64,000 bases of DNA from Chlorokybus atmophyticus (GCA_009103225.1 RHPI01000575.1:295527-359526), one strand, 5' to 3'; numbered from the stretch's first letter, positions 1 to 12,030 are shown. A program made the numbers and translations. Notes: a model not told the origin generated them from the letters alone.

Positions 1-660
1 TGTGCGAATGGCAATGACGGTGAAAGCTGTGCTGAGCCGCTCAGCACAACTTGAGTAATCAGCAGATTGAAAGGAGCGCCGCAGCATGGCAACTTGCCAT
101 GCTCCATTGGCAAGGGCCTACGAATTCGCGTACCGTACATTGGCAGCGCTCTTGAGGAGTCAAAACCATTGCCGCTACCGTCTTAGATGAGGCATGATGC
201 AAATGGGGTCGTACGATTGGGGCCGCTGATTGGCACCGCTGCTTTCGTGTCTGCCTTCTCTGCCACACAATGCATATACGAGTACTCTAGTGGTAGCCTC
301 CGATCATCTTTTTAAGAGCCAATTGCTGGTCACCATTTTATTGCTTCTTTTGCTGCCAGCCATCGGGGACACACGGTGGTCATCTTATTGACGTCAATCT
401 AGTGGCCCAATATGGCGCTCTCGCCCTGCGGGGCGAGCGTCGAACTTGATGTGTACAGTGGCCCCGTCCGCTTCGTTGCAAGCGCAACTGAGCTTTGACA
501 CTACTATTGAGCTTGCTTTTATGGCATTCTCAACTTTAAGGCGTTGGCATTGATATCTATCTATAGATGGTGCGCATGCCGTTTTTGTTACCAGTGGCAA
601 CAGGGGGTGGGCTTGTGTTATATGACCACAGTAGCCCTTGCCACGCCATCTATGACCGTG
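1..660. other. No gene recognised
   Basis: Short open frames only, on both strands, with no recognisable domain and no convincing exon chain. The right part may be upstream sequence of the LINE relic that follows, but I cannot show homology there. Confidence 0.4.
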
Positions 661-664
661 ACAT

Positions 665-1341
665 TTGGCACCTTGCAATTCTCGTCCGACATCCGTTCAG
701 CCCTTGTCGTGTTTTTTGACTCACTGCAGCACACCATCTCGCCGTCTTCAGCTAGCGTACGTGCAATTGCAATCCCTTCAGCGGGACATTACGGAGGTGT
801 TGGATGGCCTCACTCGCCACGAATGTTGTACATCATTGCTGATTGGGGCACTAGCTCGTGACATCGCACGTCTTCAATTGGCATTGGGGTTGGAAGCAAA
901 TGCGTGGCTGCTTGTATTGTCATTTTTCCTTGCATTGCGCATGTCTAGTCATCTCTTTCGCACATTGTAGGCTAGTGCGCTTGCTGCTAAGCCTACCTTA
1001 TCCCATGCTTGCACACGTACTACATAGTATGGCACCGTGCTTGTGGTGCGGCCTTGCCCGACCAACGAGGCATACACCTATTGCGGTGTTCGTTCAGTCC
1101 TCTGCGCATTTCCATGCACGATGTGCTGCGTGATGAGGTTGATCATATGTGGCGGGAGGCGGGATACACGGTAAGCCGGGAGTGCTGTGGTTTCATGCCA
1201 ATCCTGCACGCGAAGTTGCTGAGACGCCGAGTGCACTTGGTGGCCTCTAAGCTAGGCCACAACCTGCGCCTACTATTTGACACCACTGTCACCTCAAGCA
1301 GCGCTCAGTTCGGAGGATTCCTGCTCAGCAAGTGTAGCTAA
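665..1341 (+). pseudogene. Decayed non-LTR retrotransposon (LINE) C-terminal tail
   Basis: Two overlapping frames (about 665-970 and 1009-1341) together follow the layout typical of the region after reverse transcriptase in green-algal LINE-type proteins. First comes a helix-rich stretch with 'ANAWLLVLS', in the place of the usual A-x-AWL-x-x-P. Then comes a zinc-knuckle-like CG...D..G.H...C segment ('CGAALPDQRGIHLLRC'). Then comes a block with 'MHDVLRDEVDHM', 'REAGYTVSRE' and 'LLFDTTVTSS', corresponding to the H-D...AG..V..E...DvTv nuclease-like tail. The frame changes between the two parts and no reverse transcriptase is open upstream, so this is a relic. Assignment rests on pattern memory of the family rather than an alignment; the second half is the stronger match. 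Confidence 0.55.
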
Positions 1342-2113
1342 GTTGGCCAAGTGTTGAAGGTACGGTGATCTCGTCGGGACACAAGTTCAACTCTGAGCGA
1401 TGGCATCTCTTTGGTGGCAGAATCGTCTAGCACTCAGGCGTCCTTCCTCGCACTCATCAAGGATTGCGCGCCCTATGTGGTTCAGCACAGGGATTGCATA
1501 CAACCCATAGGTTCGGATTCGTGTCCATGTATAGTCAGTGGTTGCATAGAATTCAACCTCGCAAATCGGCACTCTTTGCCCTGCCGCTCGTGCCTAAGCA
1601 GCCACGCACTTAGCCGAACTGCGTACATAGTCAGCACCAATCACCATGCAGTCAGTGGTGAGCAGTCAGTCACGCACGCATTGCTTCATTCACATGCACG
1701 GCTTGAAGTAGCTATTCTGCACTACTACCTCAAATAGTACAGCAATTGTAATATATGAAGAGCACAATGTGACTGTTGACTAGCTGACTCAGTCGCACGA
1801 TCTTAGCCAGATCTTTCTGTTTAGGATTGTATATAAAACAGCAGCCAGCAAGCGAGCAAGACGCGTTGGCTGCTCTGGGCAGTGAGCGCGATAATGTCAT
1901 ACTCAAGTTCATGCCATGCCTGAGGCGCGGAAAAGCTCAGCGGGATTGACAGTAGAAGTCCACAACCACAACGAGTTGCAACATGCTGCTGCGCTTACAT
2001 GCTGTACATGTGAACACCGCAGCTTTATCTGACTGCACACTGTGCATGTGAACACAGTTCACACACGCGAAGCACACCTTCTTTGTACATAGCCCCCAAA
2101 GCATTTGGTGAAC
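1342..2113. other. Intergenic, nothing recognised
   Basis: No exon chain or domain seen. It lies between the LINE relic and the 3' end of the minus-strand ABM gene, so it presumably holds that gene's 3' untranslated region next to position 2113. Confidence 0.4.
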
Positions 2114-3140
2114 TCACGCTGCGCTGTACGTGGTCTGGAGCAGCGCTGAGGGCCAATCCTTGGCAGCGGTGTGGGCGGAGCGCGGGTATACGTCCCAGTG
2201 CGAGGTGGTCCAGTTCTCCGCGGCTGCGGGAAATGTGTTGGTGTAGAGGTGCACCTGGCGCGGCTCCACCAACCAGTGGAACAGCTCCTGCACATGGGAC
2301 TTGTACAGACGGCTGCTCTTGTGGGCCTCCATGGCACTCTTGCTCGTGAACGCCTGCGTGAACGTTGCATTGTACTGTCAGCACAAGCTGTGGGTAGTTG
2401 TATGCAACAATCTATATATAGGCACCTGTATCAGCAGGTAGCGGTATTTGTTTTTTTGTTGTCGATATAGGTCGCATCTTGCAGCCCCAGCCTGGGTGTA
2501 AACACAGTACAAGTCTGTGTTGTGGTGTGATGCTACCAGCAGCCCAAACCATGCGGAGCATTGCTCTACTAGTACCTCGACTGTTTGTAGCGTGTACTGG
2601 ACAAAGTGCTCCTCAAAATCTACTGCTCTCGATGGGTCCACCACAAGGATTGTAAGCTGGACGTGCACGTGATGCGAATCATCTGCATACCACTCGTATG
2701 TCAACAAGCATGCTGGCAATATTCATGGGCACATTGTCTGATGTATGCAAAACTCACCCTCACTCACCCTCATCGTTGCCCTGCCTCAAGCCAACAGGAA
2801 CGCCAATTGTATCAGGTCCAAGCGGCAGGACAACATCAAAACGCAAAGATTGCGTCTGACTGCAATCCGCCAACCTACTCAACTCCTGCTGAAACTGCTT
2901 ACAAGCACCGTTGGCTTGTGCAGCTTCATACGCTGCATCATTCTCAAACACTTGCGCGAGTGAAAAATGCGAGTGCTTGTCGTCTCCTTGCAACACGTCA
3001 AAGCGAAGCACGCCTGGGGTTTGAAGAGTGTTGGCGGCGGCCTTCTTTGCTATAGCTTGAAAATCGTCAACGCAATCAGGGTGGATTGATAGGTTTGTGA
3101 GAAGCAGGAATGGGAAAAGACTGTTACTTTGCGAGTGCAT
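2114..3140 (-). CDS. Protein with two ABM (antibiotic biosynthesis monooxygenase-like) domains
   Basis: Four exons on the minus strand: 3140-2768, 2682-2576, 2491-2426 and 2374-2114 (TGA). All junctions are GT-AG and the phases close, giving about 268 residues. Residues about 15-90 form one ferredoxin-like ABM domain ('NLSIHPDCVDDFQAIAKKA', 'TPGVLRFDVLQ', then 'FSLAQVFENDAAYEAAQ'). Residues about 130-230 form a second ('HVQLTILVVDPSRAVDFEEH', 'AGAARCDLYRQ', 'YNATFTQAFTSKSAMEAHK', 'EPRQVHLYTNTFP'). ABM proteins are small heme-free or heme-degrading monooxygenases or stress proteins acting on quinols, aldehydes or similar small molecules; which substrate applies here cannot be read from sequence. 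The second domain is split by two introns while the first is intron-free. The start codon is the first Met of the open frame and is provisional, since the first beta strand begins close to it; a further upstream exon is possible. Family 0.85, function unknown. Confidence 0.8.
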
Positions 3141-4673
3141 GGCACCAGGTGAAAGAGCATCTGCTGGCGCTGATCAAGCATGCGACCTGCGTGCAATGGG
3201 GAATGAGTAGAACAATAACTCAAAGGAGTAGTGCCGGGCGACTCTCGACTTGACTCAGACAAACATGACTTGTAGAATGTGCAGCACGAACTCTGGCGTC
3301 ACACAGCTGTGGCACCGCTAGCTACCAGTTTGCTGACTAACAGGCTGTGATACTGCAACAACAATCAATCACTGGAGGTAAGCCACTGGTTGTGCTGCTG
3401 TGCAGCCCGCATTGCATGTGGACGGCTCGGCAAATCTGGTTTCGGTGGTTACCACTGTACCACCCTATGCAAACACGCGTGCAGCTTACACGGTTTGCTA
3501 TGCGCCACATGACAGCCGTCAGACACGCATTAAGAAGTGGTTCATAGCGTGCACGAAGCGTTTGATCTGTGCCACATGTGTACCTAACGTCACCGTGGCA
3601 GTAGGTTGCAACTGCACATCGTGCATGTCACTGCAAGCAATATAGGTTGCTATGCTTCAGCAGCACAGTTGTCACGCATGCAGACACCTATGGTACTAGA
3701 ACATGGCAGCCTGTGGGCATATAGAGTGCGTTGGGCTCATCAGCACATCGCATGCTGAAACGTGCCACCACGAGAGAGCATGGGCCTGTTCCTACGCAGA
3801 AACAAGCCAGCTCCACATCACCTGCTTCTCATGCACCGCGTGCCACGACACAAACCCTTCCAGAACGGCATATTTCACCTCCGCCACCACCGCCGCCGCC
3901 GCCACCACCACCGCCGCCAAACCGTCGAGCAAGCAAACGGCTGCGCATGCATTCAGACAGATGCTGCTTTTCAAAGCTACAACGCAAGCAGTTGAAGATC
4001 CGATTTTGCGAGCCAGAATACCGCGGTTACTTGACCGGCAACGTCGGTCGGGTTGACCGCTCGGTCAAACACCAAGCCACGAAACCCCTACTGAACTCAG
4101 CGGTTTGTTCACCCAGCATGGTCAGCTACCCTAAGTTATCACGGGACTAAAACGAACCACTGGACTAGAGCGGACAGCAGCAATCTGTGAAAGCCTGCGT
4201 GCTGCTGTTTTGTCAGCGTCTGTTGCATTATGCCGGTGACCTGCGCACGCAGGCGAGCAATGATGACGATGATGACTGTGCTTGTCAACATTGCTGGTAC
4301 ACTTGTTGCTGTCGGTAGCAGTGGTGTCGGTGCGGATGTTGGTTGTCTTGGAGGCCGTGGTGACACGAAGGTTAGAGCTGGTGCTACGGTACAGTTGCTG
4401 GGTCACCTTGCTTCTGTGGCAGTTGCACATGTTTTCACTGTTTGTGCTGCAAGGTTAGGTGGTGAGATGCGCAAGCAGAACTTGCTGCTTTGGGGCTGTC
4501 AGCATGCTGTTGCGGTTGGGCGCTTGCGTGTGTATGTGCTTGCGTGCCTATGTGCACACGCATGCACACAGGCACAAACAGAAGCTTATGTACGCATGCG
4601 TGTGCCTGAATGCGCGTTTGTGGGTGCTTGCTGGAGACACTCTATATTTGCTTCAGATCGTGGATCATCAAGC
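3141..4673. other. Intergenic with a CCACCGCCG proline-codon repeat
   Basis: Upstream flank of the ABM gene and 5' flank of nitrate reductase. At 3882-3920 a trinucleotide tract (CCACCACCGCCGCCGCC type) opens long frames in several registers and gives a run of 14 prolines in one of them. Codon context on both sides looks non-coding, so I do not call a gene. No promoter motif could be placed with confidence. Confidence 0.4.
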
Positions 4674-7084
4674 ATGGTGGATGCGCGAGGAGACAGTGAC
4701 TCTGGCAGGGGCGGGAGGGCTGAGCAGCAGCAGCAGCATGCTCCTGCGCAGAAGCACGATCACGGGCATCAGGAATCCCATCAGGTGGACAAGTTCGGGC
4801 GTGTGGCTGATCCGCACAAGGCTCGCCAGCGCACAGAAGCCAAGCCTGGCGGCATTCCTCCTTCATCCAAGGCAGGCAAGCATGCACGTCCAGATGATGC
4901 GTGTTTGCTTGCTTACAGTATTTAGGCAAGCGTACCTTTAGGTCATTGTGTCCATATGGACTTCCAGGCTGCAGACAGAGTGACGCTGCATGTAACACTG
5001 ACTGCGAGGACAGATAAATGCATGCCAACTGTTGTCGCATGAGCTCAAGTGCATTCTCAGCTCGTTTGTGAATTGTAACCACTGTTGTGCGCTTATAGAG
5101 AAGCACATTCAACTTGCCTCATCACTGTTGCAGGCTTTGATGGTCTAGAAAAGAGTCGAGAAGAAGACAGTGCTGAAAGCGAGGGCCAGAGGCAAGCTGC
5201 GCCTGCCGGGCATTCTGGTGGAGCGGAACAAGCTAACAAGAACGAAGATGGTAATGATGACCAGAAGCCTGAAGGTCATCCTTCAGACGACTACCTTAGC
5301 GTGACAGCACCTCCCGGCCCGGATGGAGTGCTGCGCTGCGAAGACGAGGATAATGTCACGCAGCCTGATCAGCAGGATGAGCACACGCCAGACGCCTGGA
5401 TTTGCCGCCATCCAAAGCTCATCCGGCTGACTGGTATGCACTTGCACGCTTGATGTTGGCATGTGCTTGTCTGCTGGCATGCGTGCAGGCTGCACACATA
5501 AGTTGATGGCATGGTAAGAAGTAAAACATGGTCACAAATGCAAACAGCTGGTATACCATGCATACGTCATTGTGAATGATAGTAAAGCATATGGTGTAGA
5601 GTACAAGTTTTATGACGGCGGGGTGATTAAGCTTTAGAACAACAGGTAAGCATCCGCTCAACGCTGAAGCTCCGCTGGATCTGACGTTGTCGCGAGGTTT
5701 CTTGACGCCCACGTCGCTGCACTATGTGCGCAACCACGGCGCTGTTCCAAAGCTGGACCAGAATCTTGCGTTTGTCATCAAGGTATGTATGCTGCAAAGA
5801 GTTCATATCAAACCTGCTAGCATAATACACAAATTTAACTTAACATTGTACAGGGTATGGTCAAGATTGAAAAGACACTGACAGTCAAGGAGCTGAGACA
5901 GCAGTACCCGCCTCGCGAACTTGCCATCACCCTTGTGTGTGATGGCAACCGCCGCAAAGAGCTTAACACCATCAAGAAGACGCACGGTTTCAGCTATGGC
6001 GCTGGCGCTGTTTCATCCTCTGTATGGAAGGTATGCTTGCACAAGAGTTAATAGAGTAGTTCACTGTTGTAGCATTGTCACTGAGCGACTTTGTTGCAGG
6101 GCACCAGGTTGTGCGATGTTGCGTAGCTGCGGCGTAGTTGAGCCTACACACCGCAGCAAGCAGCTACATGTTTGGTTCACAGGAGCTGATTCACTGCCAA
6201 AGGTATGCAGGTCTTGACATGGGTTTTTTTGTTTTCTTATTTGCATTGGTAGGCTCATGTCCCAGGCACAGGGTTCATATGGGACATCCATTCCTCTCGG
6301 TAAAGCGCTTGACCCCGCTGAGGATGTCTTGCTGGCGTATGAAATGAATGGCGAGCCTCTACATCCTGACCACGGGTGAGACGAGAGAGCTGAAGAACCA
6401 CAAGGCTGTGTGTGTGTGTATGATTATCTTGATAATTCTTCTTATGATAACTGTCATGCCATACCAGCTACCCGCTACGCGTGGTTATTCCTGGTTATGT
6501 TGGAGGACGCCAAGTCAAGTGGCTGTCGGAGATTCGAGTGGAAAGCCGCGAAAGCAACTCGTGGTATCATTTTCATGATAACAAGGTGCATGTCTATGTC
6601 CGCGTGCGCGTGTGCACGCCCTTGCGTGTGTTTATGCACTTCCACAATGTCACACATATCATTGGAGCAATATGGATCGATTGTTGGATAGGTGCTTCCA
6701 CCGGATGTGGATGATACCATAGCAAAGCAGCAGAACATGTGGCTCAACCAACACTACATGTTGACCCAACTCAACATCAATAGTGCCATCGCATATCCCA
6801 TGCACGGAGAAGTTTGGTCTCACAAGTAGGTCACCTGTGAGATGCAGATTGCATGCCATTGTGCCGAAACTAGTGCAAATGAGCTGCTCCTTTGCGCAGA
6901 AAAGCCGATGAGACGTACGCCATCAAGGGGTACGCTTACACGGGAGGAGGTCGGCCAATCCAGCGGGTTGAGGTGTCTCTTGATCAGGGAAACACCTGGC
7001 GCACATGCCGCTTCATTGCTCAGGTGTGTGCCTTGCTACTTGCTTCACCACATCATCCCATAAGAGCGCAACTCTAAGGACTGG

Positions 7085-7149
<65 letters not shown>

Positions 7150-9308
7150 GCCTGTCGTCTGAAAGTTGACGCCTTTGCCAATAACCATCAGAGCTAAGCA
7201 ACATTTGACCAAGTTGTTGTGACTGTGCTTGTCAAGGCGGAGCCGACAGAGTATGGTCGCAATTGGTGCTGGGTGCACTGGCAGCTTGAAGTTACTGTGG
7301 AGGAAGTGTTTGCCAGCAAGGATCTGATAGTGCGGGCGGTCGACGAGGCGTTCAACATGCAGCCCGAGCGGCCGACGTGGAACCTCCTCGGCATGATGAA
7401 CAACTGCTGGTACCGCGTGCGGGTCAACACCGTCAAGGGCCCGGACCAAGAGCTTGCGCTGTCCTTTCAACATCCCACCGTGCCCGGCACCGGCAAAGGC
7501 GGCTGGATGGAAAAACCAGAGGAAGACCAGCCTGAGGTACGTGCGCAGCTCAGAGTGTACTTGCAGTTAAACTAGTATGACAGTGTGCACAGTGATGTGT
7601 GCACGATGGCTGCGTGTGTCGACATACACGCATGGATGTAAGCCTCCACAGGCTTCTACACTCACTGGTCTTCATGAATGCGTGCACCCAGCAAATTGAA
7701 GTCATCCTTGCACTGTGCTTAGCACAACATCCCCACTTGCTCTGCTGCAGATTGCTGGTGGCAAGCATGGTGCGAAAATCAAGATGGCGGAGGTGCGCAA
7801 GCATACGAGCGAGAAGGATGCATGGTTAGTGCTCGCTGGGAAAGTGTTCAACGTGACGGATTTCCTGAAGGATCATCCAGGCGGCGCCGAGCCTATCCTC
7901 ATGAATGCCGGACAGGACGCCACGGACGAGTTCGACTCCATACACGACGCCATGGCCCGCCAGATGACAGCAAAATACTACATTGGTGATCTTGACCCTG
8001 AAGATCAGGTCAAGGAGTGTCACGTGTTTGTCGCATGTGTGATGCGTACTGTGTGTGAGCGCGCGCACTCGCATGCATGTACATGCGTGCGTGCGTGTGT
8101 GTGTGAGTAGTGAATTGTATGGCAACTCATGTCGTGGTCAGGATGAAGAGGTTGAGGAAGTCCCGAAGCAGGATGACAGGGGGAGACCGATCGCATTGAA
8201 CCCACGCAAGGCGCAGCCGTTCATGCTTGAAAAGAAGACGCAAGTGTCTCATGACACGGTGCGACTGCGGTTTGCGCTGCCCTCAAAGGAGCATGTCATG
8301 GGCTTGCCGGTCGGGAAACACATCACCGTCAGCGCGCGCATAGACGGAAAATTGATCGTCCGGCCTTACACGCCTGTGTCCAACGATGACGAGGACCAGG
8401 GCTTTATACAGCTAGTTGTCAAGGTGAGAAGACGTTATTGTTCACACCAGTCTTCTTCGAGCTGTCATGGTCAGATGTTATCATCGCTCTCTTCGAGATG
8501 ACATGAACTGCCTGTGGGAATAGGTGTACCCGCAAGGGCGCATGAGCCAGCGCTTGCACTCGCTGAAGGTCAGCTGTGTTTATCACTCCTTTTTGTTGGA
8601 TACTTCTGGTGTCTTACGTCACATGTTGTGTACTTGCTTCCAGGAAGGTGATACCATCGACTTCAAAGGGCCTGTCGGGCGGTATGTCTACAAAGGCAAC
8701 GGCGAGTTTGACTTGGGCTCCAGAACGTTGCATGTGAAGCACGTCGGCATGGTAGCTGGCGGCACTGGCATCACTCCCATGTATCAGGTGTGGTATTGCT
8801 GCCAATTTGCTTTCAAATGGGTGCTATAAAACTTGGCTGCAACAACACTCACACACAACATGCACATGCACATGTGCGCACATGCGTATGCCTACCCAGG
8901 CACATATGCACACGTGTGCACGCATGTGGAGGGCACGAGTACAACATGTTGTTGCATGTGGTGCAGGTCATGTCGAAGATCGTGCGGGACAAGGATGACG
9001 CACCGGACGTGAAGCTCGTGTTTGCAAACAAGACGGAGGATGACATCCTTCTACACAATGAGCTGGACCAGATGGCATTGGACAACCGCGACAAAGTTGG
9101 CGTGTATCACGTTATCAGCCACCCCAAGGCGGATGATTGGTCGCAGGGCAGAGGACACATCAATGCAGACATAATCAGGGATCACCTGCCTCCACCCGGT
9201 GAAGACACTCTTGTGCTTATGTGCGGACCTCCAGGCTTGATTGAAAAAGCCGTCAAGCCTGCACTCCAGAAATTGGGCTACCTCAGCAACAATGTTGTTT
9301 CTTATTGA
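4674..9308 (+). CDS. NIA: Nitrate reductase, plant type (Mo-cofactor, cytochrome b5, FAD/NAD(P)H)
   Basis: Cytosolic enzyme that reduces nitrate to nitrite with NAD(P)H, passing electrons FAD to heme to Mo. Well supported exons: 5134-5433, 5646-5782, 5854-6030, 6100-6202, 6266-6375, 6468-6585, 6692-6825, 6900-7023, 7237-7536, 7751-8008, 8142-8423, 8524-8568, 8644-8787 and 8967-9308 (TGA). Visible landmarks, in order: Mo-domain entry '[13 protein letters not shown]' and '[19 protein letters not shown]'; molybdenum-ligand Cys in '[10 protein letters not shown]'; '[20 protein letters not shown]'; dimerisation domain ending '[10 protein letters not shown]'; cytochrome b5 with heme ligands in 'DHPGGAE' and 'DSIHDAMA'; FAD motif 'RPYTPVS'; nicotinamide site '[10 protein letters not shown]' and 'LMCGPPG'. 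Hinge 1 shows no 14-3-3 serine motif of land-plant type. The 5' exon is uncertain: a hydrophilic frame from ATG 4674 could splice near 4917 into 5134 in the needed phase 1. The exon at 6100-6202 needs two extra bases near 6118 to stay in frame, so the copy may be broken or carry a sequence error. Confidence 0.92.
7086..7145. repeat. (CT)n microsatellite in nitrate reductase intron
   Basis: About 30 uninterrupted CT units inside the intron 7024-7236. The sense strand is a pyrimidine tract well upstream of the acceptor at 7236. The same repeat type occurs at much greater length in the first intron of the gene at 46199. Confidence 0.95.
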
Positions 9309-9562
9309 ACACTCCAATCGTTCTTACATTCTTGTAGCTGCACATTAGGAGTACATTAGGTCATGCTGTTTGATCAAGTTGTTGCGTATGTATCAAAGGG
9401 CATGCAGCTGTGGGAAACTAGCACAATCGCGACGTCATCAGCGATGCTTTGAGCCATTGTATAAGGTATAAGTCATAGGGCAAAGAAGCAGTGTATGGTG
9501 AGTGTGGCATTCACCCATTCGTGTGTTCCGTCATGCAACATGAGAATTATGTGGCTGATTAT

Positions 9563-9611
9563 GTGGCTTCCAAGACCCACATGTCGGCACACATGTGGGT
9601 CTTGGAACCAC
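9563..9611. repeat. Inverted repeat (hairpin), arms about 21 bases, 6-base loop
   Basis: Left arm 9563-9584 and right arm 9591-9611 are complementary apart from one extra C in the left arm; the loop is CGGCAC. It lies about 255 bases past the nitrate reductase stop codon. It could be an RNA hairpin in the 3' flank or the centre of a small foldback element. Confidence 0.85.
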
Positions 9612-11430
9612 AATTGGGTACCCAGACTGCCAGCAGTCGTTGTTGTTATTATTATGTTGCTGCACTCCTACAAGCGCCCGCCCAAACAACATTGCCCGTA
9701 GGCTACGGGCCTTAGTGGCATTCGGCTTTACATACAGCAGCAATTGAATGCTTGCACAAGCGCCACATGCCAATGCCGCGCCTATCACAATCAAGTCGCA
9801 CACTGGCAATGTTGCCGGTTATTGCACATGCATGACTGCCTTACTACTTGCTAACTCAATGACTGTGTGGACATCATTCTCAGCGGCATTCGCGCTGGCA
9901 CCTTCTGATTCCCTGCAGCCATGGCTTCCGTCATACCACACAACTTACAAGACCTGCTACACAGCCTCAGCCGCCATCGCTGGCGCTCATTTGCACAGCA
10001 CTGCAAGCATCCCCGCCCTCCGCCCTAACCTGCCTGCGCTTACTGCTGCTACGCTCTATCCATTGTCTGGCCCTCGGCCTGCAAAGCCTGCGTCCTTACC
10101 CCTACCGCCTGTTGTACAAGCCTGCTTTGCAAACTCGACACTACTTGCCCTTAGCCTGCCCTGCTGCCTCTGCCCCTCCCCTCCCCTCCGCCTTGCACCA
10201 GCACTTAGCTAGTGCACATAGGTTACTTAATGCCCTTGCCCTTTTGATTGAGCTGCCAGTGCCCGTGTGCTTGCTGGTGCTTGTGCTGCCTGTGCGTGCG
10301 TTGTGTCAACGTTGGGAAAGCCTATGCATGCATGCCTGTATGTTTAATAGGGTTGGGTTCAAAGTTTGTTGTGATGAGATAGGTAGGCAGTGAGTAGGTT
10401 GACAGCCTAGTGGTGAATGTAAGTAACTTGGTGGTGTGTGGCTTGCGTTGCATGTCTCACACTCTCATGCAACACAGTGCATGTCATAACTTTTTGCTTT
10501 GCCTATACTGTACATTAGGGTAACCGGATCTTAATTGGGACAATATCTCAATGTTGATTGCGGACGGCGCCTGCTAGGACCAATTTTCGCGTGTGGTGGT
10601 GTGTGTTGGCGGCCGATGGGTCCTCTATTGGTACATGCTAATTGCTGGTGACCAATGGGTGATTACGACCAAACAATAGCGTAATTGGTTACATATTGGC
10701 GCCAATACAGCTTGTCAAGCACACACATTGTTGGTCATGCGTGCAAGGTTGACTTCACTTTGAAGTACCAACAATTCTAGAGTGGTTAGTCAAATGTGTC
10801 GCTTTTATGCTGACATGACTGTAGCCCTTGTCATTTAGAATGTGTGTGTGTCCCTTAAGAGGTTTATGTAGCTGAAAAACCATATAAAGATAAAGGCGGG
10901 CAAAGTGCGATTCTAGCTGTCCAGATTTAAGAGTCGTAAGATAACAACGTCTGCAAGGTCGGTTGCTTGTAATAGTTGTGCTGTGTTGTGCTGGGGGTTG
11001 TAATTGCAGAGGAGGTGTTGGGGGTTGTTGCTGCAGGTGGTAGGTGTAGCTGCTGAGGCGGTGTTCATTTTCCCATTGGTAGTTACCACTGTATTGGCTA
11101 CGAGCTCGTGATAAGCATGCAAAAACTCCCCGCCAATCACAGAGATACATTGCAATGTGTATACACATCAACATGCATACACGCACATTGTTAATCATAC
11201 ACAACCGTGGGTTAGTAACCACGCTATACAAGTTGTTCCGCCTGCTGACCGGGTGAGTGGATAAACTCAATGGCTGATCACAACTATGCTATCACCAGGC
11301 CTGCCCTTTTAAAAAAGGTAAGACATTAATGTAGCAAAGTGCATGTGTGTGTGCATGTGTGCGCAGACTCTAGACGAGCTTGATGAAGAACCCTTGGCGT
11401 ACGTACAACGCAGAGAAAACGGGCTTTGAC

Positions 11431-11466
11431 CCCCCCCCCCCCCCCCCCCCNCCCCCCCCCCCCCCC
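11431..11466. repeat. Poly-C run with an undetermined base
   Basis: Homopolymer of about 35 C with one N at 11451, followed by CCACCACCACACACACAC. Length is probably not reliable in the assembly. Confidence 0.9.
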
Positions 11467-11689
11467 ACCACCACCACACACACACCGTGTGTATGTGACA
11501 TACACAGCTTGGGTTAGTGCATGTGCATGACTCCGGAGTTAAAGGTTGGTAGCGAAGCTAATACAATTGTGTGCATACAGAGTTTGTGAAGGTGATACTA
11601 CTAGTGACGTATGTACAAATGTAATGGATATAAAAGTAACGTATGTAATGTAATGTATATACTACACAGCTCCGTATATATTGGTTATA

Positions 11690-12030
11690 AGAACCCTTAT
11701 CACAGTCAAATTGACAATTGCAAATACATGAGTGTCATGGCTTGTGTCAATGCATCTGGGCAGTACAAGCCACCTTTGTACATCCAGAGCAAGCAGCTCA
11801 CGAACAACTACATGCATTCCGCCCCTGGCAGCATAATGAGGATGCAAGAAGATGCATACATAACTCTTGACATATTCGCTAGTGGTTGACTTTTTCATTT
11901 TGCTGCCTGCGTACCTTGGGGGTGCAGTGTTGAGCCTGTTGCTGGTGCTCAATGGCTATACTTCACGCATGAATGGCATCACCTTCCTCACCTTCCCTGC
12001 ACCGCACATGATGCACCTAATGCACGTACA
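11690..12030 (+). pseudogene. pogo/Tigger-like (DDE_1) transposase fragment
   Basis: In one frame, 'ACVNASGQYKPPLYI' followed by 'NNYMHSAPGSI' and 'DAYITLDIF' matches the block between the first and second catalytic Asp of CENP-B/pogo-type transposases (A-x-NA-x-G-x-x-x-PP-x-x-I). After a frame change near 11890, 'LLLVLNGYTSR' stands where the second catalytic Asp (L-L-x-D-G/N-x-S-x-H) is expected, with Asn instead of Asp. It is therefore a dead fragment. No HTH part is visible upstream. Confidence 0.7.

Larger units (their letters stand above)
9309..11680. other. Intergenic region 3' of nitrate reductase
   Basis: No gene seen. Contains the hairpin at 9563-9611 and a 17-base palindrome at 9694-9710 (GCCCGTAG, one base, CTACGGGC). 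It also contains a stretch at about 10510-10730 with repeated ATTGG/CCAAT words and a poly-C run near 11431. Frames at 9748-10212 and 10755-11270 have biased, low-information composition and no domain. Confidence 0.45.

Noticed and set aside
3731-4150. Open frame with a run of 14 prolines
   Set aside because: Created by a CCG/CCA trinucleotide repeat; flanking codons show no domain, and alternative frames over the same stretch are equally open.
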